From assembly GCA_031546825.1 (NCBI GenBank), contig JAVBJU010000010.1, positions 65,093 through 129,092 on the forward strand: DNA of 64,000 nucleotides. The letters are read 5' to 3'. The notes beneath the pieces were generated by a model that saw only the letters and a program-made list of their open reading frames with translations, ran no database searches and was not told the DNA's origin. This DNA is from Hohaiivirga sp031546825. GTDB lineage: Bacteria > Pseudomonadota > Alphaproteobacteria > Rhizobiales > Beijerinckiaceae. This document shows positions 1 through 8,460 of this stretch, piece after piece; position 1 is the stretch's first letter; each line of letters opens with the position of its first letter. The translations under genes were made by a program, and so were the position numbers.

Positions 1-1
1 C

Positions 2-295
2 AACATTTCGCTGCCGGAAGGCACGCCGGTGCGGGCAACCGAGACCGGTACGGTCACCTTCGCTGGCGATGATGTGAAATCCTACGGCAATCTCGTGCTG
101 ATTAAGCACGATAATGGCTACATCAGTGCATACGCCCATAACGGCACGCTCAACGTCAAGCGCGGTGAACGTGTTACACGTGGGCAGGTTATCGCGAAGT
201 CGGGCCAGAGTGGCGATGTGACCTCGCCGCAGTTGCATTTCGAAATCCGCAAAGGTCCGAAGCCGGTTGATCCCGTTCCTTATCTCGGCGGCTGA
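2..295 (+). CDS. M23/LytM-domain protein, C-terminal fragment (NlpD/LppB-like amidase activator)
   Basis: The frame is already open at base 2, so only the last 97 codons are in the window. They form the end of a LytM (peptidase M23) domain: a glycine-rich beta segment, YAHNGTL, the KRGERVTRGQVIAKSG hairpin typical of the family, and the closing LHFEIRKG motif followed by PVDPVPYL. In catalytic M23 enzymes this last motif is HLHFE; here the first histidine is replaced by glutamine (PQLHFEIRK), as in NlpD- and EnvC-type proteins, which do not cut murein but activate amidases at the division site. The position ahead of DUF815 and yajC-secDF agrees with the nlpD/lppB-like gene seen there in rhizobia. 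The LysM part expected upstream is not visible. Confidence 0.8.
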   Translation, partial: NISLPEGTPVRATETGTVTFAGDDVKSYGNLVLIKHDNGYISAYAHNGTLNVKRGERVTRGQVIAKSGQSGDVTSPQLHFEIRKGPKPVDPVPYLGG

Positions 296-415
296 TTAAA
301 ATCGGCTTCGGCACTGGTCCGGAGCCGTTTTCACTCTACCTCTATGATTGAACGGTGCATTCGGCAGATTGCATGACAGTTTGATCGGCCCTTCGAGACC
401 CCTGCTGATCATGAA

Positions 416-451
416 AGAGGGCGGTGAAGCTCAGTCACCGCCCTCTTTTTT
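416..451. terminator. Rho-independent terminator shared by two convergent genes
   Basis: A perfect 12-bp stem (agagggcggtga / tcaccgccctct) with a 7-base loop is followed by a run of T on the plus strand and by TTT on the minus strand. It sits between the stop of the M23 gene and the stop of the DUF815 gene, so it can serve both. Confidence 0.85.
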
Positions 452-455
452 ATGG

Positions 456-1340
456 TCAATCCAGCGGATGCTCCAGCCGACCGGCGACATCCTGAATATA
501 TTGCCAGGCCGTGCGGCCCGAGCGTGAACCACGGGTGGTCGCCCATTCCAGGGCATCACGGCGGGCTTCTTCCACGTCTATTTTCAGCTTGAAATGGTCG
601 ATATAGCCAAAAACCATTTCCAGGTATTCGTCCTGGCTGCATTTGTGGAAGCCGAGCCAGAGGCCAAAGCGGTCTGACAGCGAAACCTTCTCTTCCACGG
701 CTTCACCGGGATTGATGGCGGTTGAACGCTCATTCTCCACCATTTCACGCGCCAGTATGTGCCGCCGGTTGGAGGTTGCGTAGAACACCACATTGTCAGG
801 ACGCCCTTCGATGCCGCCTTCGAGCACCGCTTTAAGCGACTTGTAGGAAGTGTCATTGCCGTCGAAAGACAGATCATCGCAGAAGACAATGAAACGATAT
901 GGAGCATCGCGCATCAGCAGCATGAGATCGGGCAGGGTTTCGACATCTTCCCGATGGATCTCCACGAGCTTAAGCCGCGCTGCCACGGCGGCATTGACCT
1001 TGGCATGGACCGCCTTGACCAGCGAAGATTTGCCCATGCCGCGTGCGCCCCATAGAAGGGCGTTGTTAGCGGGTAAACCGCGCGCGAAGCGGCTGGTATT
1101 GTCCTCAAGCGTGTCGCGCATGCGGTCGATGCCCCGCAACAGCGTCATCTCAATGCGGTTGACGCGCGGGACAGGTTGGAGCGCGCCGCTTTCGGGGTGC
1201 CAAATGAAGGCGTCGGCGCTGTTGAAATCCGGGATGGGATTGGGCTGGGGTGCAAGCCGCTCCAGTGCCTCGGCAATGCGTAGCAAGATCGCGGCGTTAT
1301 CGGGTGGCAGATGGGGCTCAGAGTCAGTTTTTAAAGCCAT
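456..1340 (-). CDS. DUF815 family AAA+ ATPase
   Basis: A 294-residue protein with a P-loop GARGMGKSSL near residue 96 and a Walker B-like FIVFCDDLSFD near residue 150, followed by a sensor-like FYATSNRRH. The sequence matches the DUF815 family of AAA+ ATPases, which are common beside secDF in rhizobia. The biochemical role is unknown. It is transcribed away from yajC, with about 170 bases between the two starts, and its 3' end meets the preceding convergent gene at a shared terminator. The start at MALKTD is the first ATG of the frame; no strong ribosome binding site is evident. Confidence 0.88.
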   Translation of the reverse strand: MALKTDSEPHLPPDNAAILLRIAEALERLAPQPNPIPDFNSADAFIWHPESGALQPVPRVNRIEMTLLRGIDRMRDTLEDNTSRFARGLPANNALLWGARGMGKSSLVKAVHAKVNAAVAARLKLVEIHREDVETLPDLMLLMRDAPYRFIVFCDDLSFDGNDTSYKSLKAVLEGGIEGRPDNVVFYATSNRRHILAREMVENERSTAINPGEAVEEKVSLSDRFGLWLGFHKCSQDEYLEMVFGYIDHFKLKIDVEEARRDALEWATTRGSRSGRTAWQYIQDVAGRLEHPLD

Positions 1341-1511
1341 GATCGCGCGACTCTCTCAATGGGAATGGATCGTGTTTACGGGATTTATCCCCCCCGCGCC
1401 ATGGCCGGTTTTGCCGAGGCCATTAAAAACGTCGTGGTTTCCGCGATTACGCCTTTGCGTGAATCGGTATTCTCTGATATCCAACGCCAGTTGAATTAAG
1501 GAGAATTTGGT

Positions 1512-1952
1512 TTGATTACACCCGCTTTCGCTCAAGGAGCTGCCGCGGCCAGTGACCCCACTGGCGGCCTGATGAGCTTCGCCCCCATCATTTTGATCTT
1601 CATCGTGATGTATTTCTTCATGCTGCGTCCGCAACAGAAGAAGGCGAAGGAGCACCGCGAAATGCTGAACGCCGTCCGTCGTGGCGACGTGGTGGTGACC
1701 AGCGGCGGTGTCGTGGCTAAAGTGACCAAGGTCGTAGAAGGTCAGTCGGATATCGAGGTCGAGATTGCCGATGGCGTCAAGGTCAAGCTGGTCCGTGGCA
1801 TGATCGCCGATGTGCGCACCCGCAGCGAGCCCCTCAATACCAAGGAGCCGCCGGCTCCGAAGGGCAAAGCCAAGGGCAAGGCCACTCCGGCGGAAAAGGC
1901 CAATGACAATGCGCCCGAGATTCCAGGCGCAGACGAAAAAAGCAAAGAATAG
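1512..1952 (+). CDS. yajC: Preprotein translocase subunit YajC
   Basis: A small inner-membrane accessory of the SecDF complex. One membrane segment (FAPIILIFIVMYFFMLRPQ, residues about 22-40) is followed by QQKKAKEHREM and the conserved RRGDVVVTSGGVVAKV, then a charged Lys/Ala/Pro-rich tail, giving 146 residues. The likely start is TTG, preceded by AAGGAGAA at a good distance; no ATG fits better. It heads the secDF cluster, but a stem-loop with a T-run follows the gene, so the level of secD transcript may be set separately. Confidence 0.93.
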   Translation: MITPAFAQGAAAASDPTGGLMSFAPIILIFIVMYFFMLRPQQKKAKEHREMLNAVRRGDVVVTSGGVVAKVTKVVEGQSDIEVEIADGVKVKLVRGMIADVRTRSEPLNTKEPPAPKGKAKGKATPAEKANDNAPEIPGADEKSKE

Positions 1953-1978
1953 TTTTTCATCGATTTGATCTGTTTCAT

Positions 1979-2013
1979 CCAGGGCGTGCGCCAAAAGCCA
2001 TGCCCTGGTTTTT
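1979..2013 (+). terminator. Terminator or attenuator between yajC and secD
   Basis: CCAGGGCGTG pairs with CATGCCCTGG (one G-U pair) around a 12-base loop, followed directly by TTTTT. It lies in the 231-base gap between yajC and secD, which may also carry a separate promoter for secD. Confidence 0.7.
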
Positions 2014-2183
2014 CTCTATCAGGAACAGATGCGCGCAACGCGCCCGCTGGTGATCCGGGAAAAGGCAAAGAATGAGTTGCTCTTACCCCCCGATCCCGGT
2101 TATTCCGTTCCTGAACGACGCAATGGCATTTTGCGTCGGTTTCATGCATTGTTCCCTCGTGTCGTTTAAGTGAGCCTGAAGGT

Positions 2184-3794
2184 ATGCTTCGCATCTCCCG
2201 TTGGAAATTATGGTCGACGATCGGCGTCATTCTGCTTGGTCTGTTGCTCGCCTTCCCGAGCAGCATGGACGAGGATGGCCGCAAAGCCTTCATGGCCTCG
2301 GTCCCCGGTTGGGTTCCGCACTGGATCATCCCCCAGCGCGCCATCGTGCTTGGTCTTGATCTCCAGGGCGGCTCACAGGTGCTGCTTGAGGTCGATCAGA
2401 AAGATTTGATCTCCGGGCGTTCCGGCATGGTGGCGCAATTGCGTGACGATGTCCGTCGCACTCTCAGCGAGGAAAAAATCGGCATTGAAGGCGGTATTCG
2501 CACCTTGCCGCTCGGCGTGCAGATCCGCCTGTTACAACAGGCCGATCAAGCCCGCATTCTGCCGAAACTCCGCGCGCTTGTGCAGCCCATCGGTGGCGCG
2601 CTTTCGGGCGGCGGGCCGAACATGGTGGTGACGGTAACCCCCGAGAACGCCATTCAGATCGTCTACACTCCGGAAGGTGTCAATGAACGGGTGCGCCGCA
2701 CCGTTGACAAGGCCATCGAAGTGGTGCGCCGTCGTATCGATAGTGACGGAACGAAAGAGCCAAGTATTCAACGCCAGGGCAATGACCGCATTCTTGTGCA
2801 AGTGCCTGGCCTTGGGGATCCGCAGAAACTGATGGATTTGCTCGGTACGACCGCCAAGCTCGAATTCCGTTTCCTGGCACGCCCCACCGATGCCGATGTT
2901 GATATGTTGCCCTATAAGGAGGGCAATGGTGCGCCGACCGCTGTTGAGCGCCAGGTGATAGTCAGTGGTGATGATCTCACCGATGCCTCCATTGGCTTCA
3001 GCCAGAACACTGGCGAGCCAGAAGTGAATTTCAAGCTCAATGCCCGTGGTGCCCAGCGTTTCGGTCAGGCCACTTCGCAGAATGTCGGGCGGCAGCTTGC
3101 CATCGTGCTCGACAATCAAGTAATTTCCGCCCCGCGCATTAACAGTGCAATTACCGGCGGTTCCGGTGTCATTACCGGGCAATATACCTCTGAATCCGCC
3201 AACACCTTCGCCATTCAGCTCCGCTCGGGCGCATTGCCTGCCAAACTGTCGATTGCTGAATCACGCACCGTCGGGCCAGGCCTGGGTAAGGATTCCATCG
3301 AAGCTGGTAAACTGGCCGTGATCGTTGCCACCATTTTCGTCGTTGTCTTCATGTTCGCGACCTATGGCGTGTTTGGGCTGTTTGCCAATATTGCACTGAT
3401 CGTCCACGTCGGCCTGATTCTCGGCATGATGTCGGTATTGCAGGCCACCATGACGCTGCCCGGTATCGCCGGTATCGTGCTGACCATCGGCACGGCAGTC
3501 GATTCGAACGTGCTCATCTATGAGCGCATCCGTGAAGAATTCCATGAGGGGCGCAGTCTGGTTTCGTCTATTGAGGCTGGCTTCCAACGCGCCTTCGCCA
3601 CCATCATTGATGCCAACAGCACCATGGCCATCGCCGCGTTGATCTTGTTCGGGCTCGGTTCCGGGCCGGTCAGGGGCTTTGCGGTGGTGTTCCTGCTTGG
3701 CATTCTGACCACGGTCATCACCGCGGTGACCCTGACGCGCATGATGATTGCCGTCTGGTATTCGTGGGCTCGTCCGAAAACCATTCCTTTCTGA
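2184..3794 (+). CDS. secD: Protein translocase subunit SecD
   Basis: Inner-membrane RND-type subunit that uses the proton gradient to help pull exported proteins to the periplasm. It has 536 residues with a first membrane segment near residue 10-25, the conserved LGLDLQGGSQVLLEV motif (about residue 57), a large periplasmic domain, and five clustered membrane segments from about residue 375. The RND motif GTAVDSNVLIYERIREE is at about 434-450. Length and motif order are standard for the separate SecD of alphaproteobacteria. secF follows after 56 bases, suggesting co-transcription. Confidence 0.97.
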   Translation: MLRISRWKLWSTIGVILLGLLLAFPSSMDEDGRKAFMASVPGWVPHWIIPQRAIVLGLDLQGGSQVLLEVDQKDLISGRSGMVAQLRDDVRRTLSEEKIGIEGGIRTLPLGVQIRLLQQADQARILPKLRALVQPIGGALSGGGPNMVVTVTPENAIQIVYTPEGVNERVRRTVDKAIEVVRRRIDSDGTKEPSIQRQGNDRILVQVPGLGDPQKLMDLLGTTAKLEFRFLARPTDADVDMLPYKEGNGAPTAVERQVIVSGDDLTDASIGFSQNTGEPEVNFKLNARGAQRFGQATSQNVGRQLAIVLDNQVISAPRINSAITGGSGVITGQYTSESANTFAIQLRSGALPAKLSIAESRTVGPGLGKDSIEAGKLAVIVATIFVVVFMFATYGVFGLFANIALIVHVGLILGMMSVLQATMTLPGIAGIVLTIGTAVDSNVLIYERIREEFHEGRSLVSSIEAGFQRAFATIIDANSTMAIAALILFGLGSGPVRGFAVVFLLGILTTVITAVTLTRMMIAVWYSWARPKTIPF

Positions 3795-3850
3795 TCGCGT
3801 GGGCCCTCAAGGGCCGTCGGTTCAACGGTTTAAACTTTTAAGGTAACTCC

Positions 3851-4819
3851 ATGCGTCTTCTCCGCATCTGGCCCGATAACACCAACGTCCACTTCATGGG
3901 ACTGCGCCGGTTCAGCTTTCCGTTATCGGCACTCATGTCGATTGCGACCATTCTGCTGTTCTTCACCGTGAACATGAATATGGGTGTCGATTTCAAGGGC
4001 GGCACGTCGATCGATTATCAGGCAGTAAATGGCCAGCCCGATCTTTCCCAAGTGCGTCACATCACCAACAATCTTGGTTTTGGTGAAGCCGAAGTGCAGG
4101 AATACGGCAAGGGCGGCAGTTTCACCGTTCGCTTCAAGGAGCAGCCAGGTGGGCCGGATGCCGCCAATGCCCTTAGGGTTAAAACTGATGATGCGCTGGG
4201 CAAGGAATACATTCATCGTGACATGAAGACGGTCGGGCCGCGCGTCTCGGGTGAGTTGGTGCAATCGGGCACCATCGGTATCGTTGTTGCCGTCATCAGT
4301 GTGTTTCTCTATCTGTGGTTCCGTTTTGAGCGCGAACTGGCGCTTGGTGCCATTGTCGGCACCCTGCACGATATTGTCCTAACAATCGGCTTCTTCATGG
4401 TAACGCGCATTGAGTTCAATATGACCTCAATCGCCGCCATCCTCACCATTGTCGGTTACTCACTCAACGAAACCGTGGTGGTGTTTGACCGAACGCGTGA
4501 ATTGATGCGGCGTTACAAAGCAATTCCCACCGAAAAGCTGCTCGATATCTCCATCAACCACACCATGTCGCGTACCGTGATGACCGCCATCACCACCTCG
4601 CTGTCGCTGCTGGCGCTGGTGCTGGTGGGCGGTGAGGCCATCCACGGCTTCGCCACTGTGATGCTGGCAGGTGTTGTGATCTGTACCTATTCCGCCATCT
4701 GCATCTCGACGCCGTCGCTGATCTATCTTGGCTTGAAGCTCTCTGGTGCGCACACCGCCGATGACGCCGAGGCGGCGGCCACCATGGGTCGTAAAAAGCC
4801 CGGAAAAGCCAGAGGCTGA
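3851..4819 (+). CDS. secF: Protein translocase subunit SecF
   Basis: Partner of SecD in the SecDF-YajC complex. The 322-residue protein has an N-terminal membrane segment, the VDFKGGTSIDYQ motif (about residues 44-55), a periplasmic domain, and five membrane segments with the signature SLNETVVVFDRTRE at about 209-222. AAGGTAACTCC lies before the ATG. The next ORF starts 4 bases after its stop, so the operon continues. Confidence 0.97.
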   Translation: MRLLRIWPDNTNVHFMGLRRFSFPLSALMSIATILLFFTVNMNMGVDFKGGTSIDYQAVNGQPDLSQVRHITNNLGFGEAEVQEYGKGGSFTVRFKEQPGGPDAANALRVKTDDALGKEYIHRDMKTVGPRVSGELVQSGTIGIVVAVISVFLYLWFRFERELALGAIVGTLHDIVLTIGFFMVTRIEFNMTSIAAILTIVGYSLNETVVVFDRTRELMRRYKAIPTEKLLDISINHTMSRTVMTAITTSLSLLALVLVGGEAIHGFATVMLAGVVICTYSAICISTPSLIYLGLKLSGAHTADDAEAAATMGRKKPGKARG

Positions 4820-4823
4820 TATC

Positions 4824-5234
4824 ATGCAACCCGGCCAGATCTATGACGGGTTCATCCCTGGCCGCTTCCCCATCGACGCCTATGGCGATGGGGGTTTTCG
4901 CTTCGCCGAGATGTCGCATCGCGGCTCTCTCCTCGTGTTGCCGTCGGGTGTTCATGCCTGGCGGCGAGACGAGGCTGTGGCACCGAACGCCGCTGGCCTT
5001 GAGGCGGATTTTTCCCTGATTATCGACAAGCTGAGGCAGGAGGCGGCGGATATCGACCTCCTGTTCATTGGCACCGGTTCAAGCATTGTGCCCATAACGT
5101 CGGGCCTGCGGACGAAGCTGGCCGAGGCCGGTATTCGCTTTGACGCCATGCAGACCGGTTCGGCACTGCGCACCTACAACATGCTGTTCGGAGAGCAGCG
5201 CCGCATCGCGGTTGCTGCCATCGCCGTCGCGTGA
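4824..5234 (+). CDS. Mth938-domain (DUF498) protein
   Basis: A 136-residue protein of the Mth938/DUF498 family: an N-terminal YDGFIPGRFPIDAYGDGGFR segment, then FAEMSHRGSLLVLPSG, and a central LLFIGTGSSIVP followed by FDAMQTGSALRTYN. Homologues include the mitochondrial complex I assembly factor NDUFAF3. The start at MQPGQIYDGF is chosen because it begins just after the secF stop; a longer frame upstream would overlap secF by about 75 bases. The neighbouring gene resembles NDUFAF6, so the pair may serve complex I assembly, as in mitochondria; that link is inference. Confidence 0.88.
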   Translation: MQPGQIYDGFIPGRFPIDAYGDGGFRFAEMSHRGSLLVLPSGVHAWRRDEAVAPNAAGLEADFSLIIDKLRQEAADIDLLFIGTGSSIVPITSGLRTKLAEAGIRFDAMQTGSALRTYNMLFGEQRRIAVAAIAVA

Positions 5235-6094
5235 GCGCCATGGCGGAGCCTGACCTCTCGCTTGATTTTGCCTATCGCCATTGTGAAGCGCTGGTGCGCG
5301 AGCGTGATCCGGATCGCTATTTCGCAACCCTGTTCGCTCCCGCCGATAAACGCCCGCATCTTTACGCACTTTATGCCTTTAGCGCAGAGGTTGCCCATAT
5401 AGAGGAAGTGACGCGCGAGCCGCTTACCGGCGAAATCCGCCTGCAATGGTGGCGCGATGCGTTGAACGAGCCGGAGCAGGGCGCAGCCAACCCCGTGGTC
5501 GCCGCGCTTGACGCCACCATCACCGCTTTCAACTTACCGCGCACCACGTTTGAAAACCTGATCGACGCCCACGCCTTCGACCTCTATTCCGAACCGATGC
5601 CGGATATCAACCAGCTTGAGGGTTATTGCGGCGAGATCTGTTCAGTGCTGTTCCAGGTGGCCGCGAGCATTCTTGCCGGGAAGATTGTCGATGTATCAGA
5701 GGCGGCAGGCCACGGCGGTGTGGCCGTTGCCATGACAGGCGTGATCCGCGCTTTCCCGTGGCACGCGCGCAGAGGCAAGGTCTATGTGCCGTTGACGCTG
5801 CTGCAAAAGCATGGCGCGGATATCGACAAGATCACCGAGGGCGGCGACGCTGAAGCGGTCAAGCGGGCATTGATGGATTTAAGAGCGCAAGCCCTGGATC
5901 ATCTCCATAAGGCCCAAGAGGGGCTGAAGGCTCTCCCGGCTATGGTGAGACCCGCTTTCCTGCCGCTGACGCTGGTGCGTCCTTATCTCACGCTGCTGGA
6001 AGCTCGAACCTACCAGCCTTTCGAAACCATTCTCGATCGGGCGCAATGGCGCAAGCAATGGTGGTTGTGGCGAGCGACGCGGAAGTTGGGTTGA
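5231..6094 (+). CDS. Squalene/phytoene synthase-like protein (NDUFAF6-like)
   Basis: A 287-residue protein with the all-helical squalene/phytoene synthase fold: YALYAFSAEVAHIEEV at about 39-54, the conserved RLQWWRDAL, and LQKHGADI with a C-terminal YLTLLEARTY. The two aspartate-rich DxxxD motifs needed for prenyl-diphosphate chemistry are not present at the expected positions (FSAEVAHIEEV and YCGEICSVLF instead), so it looks like the NDUFAF6 branch, which helps assemble respiratory complex I, and not like a carotenoid enzyme. It starts with GTG overlapping the previous stop by 4 bases (GTGA); an ATG 9 bases downstream is possible. Confidence 0.85.
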   Translation: MSAMAEPDLSLDFAYRHCEALVRERDPDRYFATLFAPADKRPHLYALYAFSAEVAHIEEVTREPLTGEIRLQWWRDALNEPEQGAANPVVAALDATITAFNLPRTTFENLIDAHAFDLYSEPMPDINQLEGYCGEICSVLFQVAASILAGKIVDVSEAAGHGGVAVAMTGVIRAFPWHARRGKVYVPLTLLQKHGADIDKITEGGDAEAVKRALMDLRAQALDHLHKAQEGLKALPAMVRPAFLPLTLVRPYLTLLEARTYQPFETILDRAQWRKQWWLWRATRKLG

Positions 6095-6117
6095 GAGCAA
6101 CTGTATGGGGGAAAGTA

Positions 6118-6543
6118 ATGCTGCCGTGGATTATTGGACTTACTGTTCGCCTTAAAATTATTCGCGTGTTGGTATTCTTCGCTATCGCATTGGCAAGTTA
6201 CGGCACGGCGAATGCGCTCCCGCCGCCTGGTAAAACGCGTCCAACCGCAATGGTCTGTTATGAGGGAAAGAACCGCATGACTTTTACCTTCGATGGCAAA
6301 GGCGGTGCAAAGCTGGCGCGGATAGTGGGGAGCGAAATTACCCTCTTTGCCGATCTCAAGGAGCCAGACTGGACTGTCCGTCCTGTGTTGGAGCAGGGAG
6401 GCCTCAAGTTGCGAGTTGCCAATGCCCGTGGAGCGGTCCTGTTTATTCCTTTCATTGCCGAGAAAACGTATGCCCACATAACATGGAATGATCCGCCAAA
6501 TTCCAAAGTTGACATGTTGTGCGACATCACTTTTACGGAATGA
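6118..6543 (+). CDS. Small secreted protein of unknown function
   Basis: A 141-residue protein with an N-terminal signal peptide (hydrophobic IIRVLVFFAIALASYG, likely cut after TANA near residue 33). The mature part has two cysteines (MVCYEGKN and DMLCDITF near the C-terminus) that may form a disulfide, and beta-rich segments in between. I do not recognise the family. The start at MLPWIIG is preferred because GGGGGAAAG precedes it; an upstream ATG in the same frame would overlap the preceding gene. Codon use is less GC-rich than that of its neighbours. Confidence 0.65.
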   Translation: MLPWIIGLTVRLKIIRVLVFFAIALASYGTANALPPPGKTRPTAMVCYEGKNRMTFTFDGKGGAKLARIVGSEITLFADLKEPDWTVRPVLEQGGLKLRVANARGAVLFIPFIAEKTYAHITWNDPPNSKVDMLCDITFTE

Positions 6544-6687
6544 CAAGTTTTTGATTACCGCATGGCGCGTTCTTGACGGCCCAATGCGGAAAGCAGTTTA
6601 AAGCCACACGGCCTTGGGGGCATGCTGATGCGACAGCTTGCTCCACTCTTTTCGCGTTTTCGTACGTGGTTTTTGCAGCCGCCGCAA

Positions 6688-8082
6688 CTAAATTCCGGCT
6701 ATCCACTCCGCCAAATCCACCCGCGCCCGATCTGTCAGCGCACCCTTCTTCGCCGCGGCTTTGGCCGGGCCGCGCAGGCGTTTGCCATCTTCGGCTTTGG
6801 GCATGTGTTCCAGTGGCGGCAACAGGCCGAAATTGACGTTCATCGGCTGGAAGGAGCGGGGGCCTTCGTCCTGGGTGACGATATGGCCGCCGGTGATGTG
6901 GTTGATCAATGCGCCGAGCGCCGTGGTGGCCGGGGGCGTGGTGAGCTGTTTGCCAAGCGCTTCGGCGGCGGCGAAGCGGCCGGTCATCAGGCCCATGGCG
7001 GCGCTTTCCACATAGCCTTCGCAGCCGGTGATCTGCCCGGCGAAGCGCAAGGCCGGGCGCACCTTGAGCTTCAACGTGCCGTCCAGCAATTTGGGCGAGT
7101 TGAGATAGGTGTTGCGGTGCAAGCCGCCGAGACGGGCAAATTCGGCGTTTTCCAAACCCGGAATCATACGGAATACGCGGGTCTGCTCGCCGTGTTTCAG
7201 CTTGGTCTGGAAACCGACCATGTTGAACAAGGTGCCGAGTGCATTGTCCTGACGCAGTTGCACAATGGCGTAGGCCTTAACCTCAGGGTTATGCGGGTTG
7301 GTGAGCCCCACCGGCTTCATCGGCCCGTGGCGTAGCGTCTCTCGGCCGCGCTCGGCCATCACTTCAACCGGCAGGCAGCCGTCGAAATAGGGCACCTTTT
7401 CCCATTCCTTGAAGCTGGTTTTTTCGCCGGTAATCAGCGCGTCGACAAAGGCCTCATATTGCTGCTGGTCCATCGGGCAGTTGAGGTAATCGGCGCCCGT
7501 GCCGCCGGGGCCTGCCTTGTCGTAACGCGACTGGAACCATGCCTTGCTCATATCGATGCTGTCGCGGTGGATGATCGGCGCGATGGCGTCAAAGAAGGAC
7601 AATTCGGCTTCGCCGGTCAGCTCGCGGATCGCTTCCGCGAGCGCGGGTGAGGTGAGTGGGCCGGTGGCGATGATGACCGATGCCCAATCATCGGGGGGCA
7701 GGGCCGTCATTTCCTCGCGCACAATCGTCACCAGAGGGTGGCTTTCGAGTGCGGCTGTGACTGCTTCGGAAAAGCCAACCCGGTCCACCGCCAGTGCGCC
7801 GCCTGCGGGCACCTGATTTTTATCGGCCATGGCCATGATGAGGGAATTGAGGGTCCGCATCTCCTGATGCAACAGCCCAACCGCGTTGGCATTGGCGTCA
7901 TCAGAGCGAAACGAATTGGAGCAGACGAGCTCGGCGAGCCCCTCCGTCTCGTGGGCATCGGTTTTACGCACCGGGCGCATCTCATGCAAAACGACTGGAA
8001 CGCCGCTTTGCGCGATTTGCCAGGCTGCTTCCGAACCGGCGAGACCGCCGCCGATGACGTGAATGGGTGTGGTGTTGCTCAT
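6688..8082 (-). CDS. trmFO: Methylenetetrahydrofolate-tRNA-(uracil-5-)-methyltransferase TrmFO
   Basis: Makes ribothymidine at position 54 of tRNA using methylene-tetrahydrofolate and FAD. The N-terminus has the dinucleotide-binding motif HVIGGGLAGSEAAWQIA, then HEMRPVRKTDAHET and ELVCSNSFRSDD. The conserved GADYLNCPMDQQQYEAF is mid-protein, and GCEGYVESAAMGLMTGRFAA lies near residue 370. Length is 464 residues from MSNTTPIHVIGG. The frame is open for 32 more codons upstream, but those residues do not look like the family, whose N-terminus begins just before the FAD motif; neither start has a good Shine-Dalgarno. Confidence 0.95.
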   Translation of the reverse strand: MSNTTPIHVIGGGLAGSEAAWQIAQSGVPVVLHEMRPVRKTDAHETEGLAELVCSNSFRSDDANANAVGLLHQEMRTLNSLIMAMADKNQVPAGGALAVDRVGFSEAVTAALESHPLVTIVREEMTALPPDDWASVIIATGPLTSPALAEAIRELTGEAELSFFDAIAPIIHRDSIDMSKAWFQSRYDKAGPGGTGADYLNCPMDQQQYEAFVDALITGEKTSFKEWEKVPYFDGCLPVEVMAERGRETLRHGPMKPVGLTNPHNPEVKAYAIVQLRQDNALGTLFNMVGFQTKLKHGEQTRVFRMIPGLENAEFARLGGLHRNTYLNSPKLLDGTLKLKVRPALRFAGQITGCEGYVESAAMGLMTGRFAAAEALGKQLTTPPATTALGALINHITGGHIVTQDEGPRSFQPMNVNFGLLPPLEHMPKAEDGKRLRGPAKAAAKKGALTDRARVDLAEWIAGI

Positions 8083-8460
8083 GGCGTAGGGGTAGCCGAG
8101 ACGCGCGAGACCGGCAACGATTATTTGGTGCGCCTGCGCTCGTATGTAGCGCTCATGCTGCAGTTCAGTGGTGGACATTCTGATTAGATAGTTATATTTC
8201 CGAATTTATAATTTTTAATCACTGTGTTGCAAGTGTATATGCTTCGACATACTCTTTATTTTATGCATATTTTTCAACGCTCTAGATGATAGCTGGAGCA
8301 AAAAAATAGAAATTACATCCCGATCTCAGGGCGCTTTACCCATCAAATTTTTTCGTAGGGAAATTGCATTTTAGCTTAAGGGCTGCCGCGCTAATTTCTC
8401 TCGCCTCTGCACAAACACCAATCAAATTGCGACCCAAAACGGTACTTATGAGGACATTTT
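8083..8460. other. Gene-free AT-rich spacer upstream of the autotransporter
   Basis: The 378 bases between the divergent trmFO and autotransporter genes are much richer in A+T than the flanks. TATGAGGACA precedes the autotransporter ATG as a likely ribosome binding site. I see no small ORF, RNA gene or clear operator; the promoter of the autotransporter must lie here. Confidence 0.5.
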
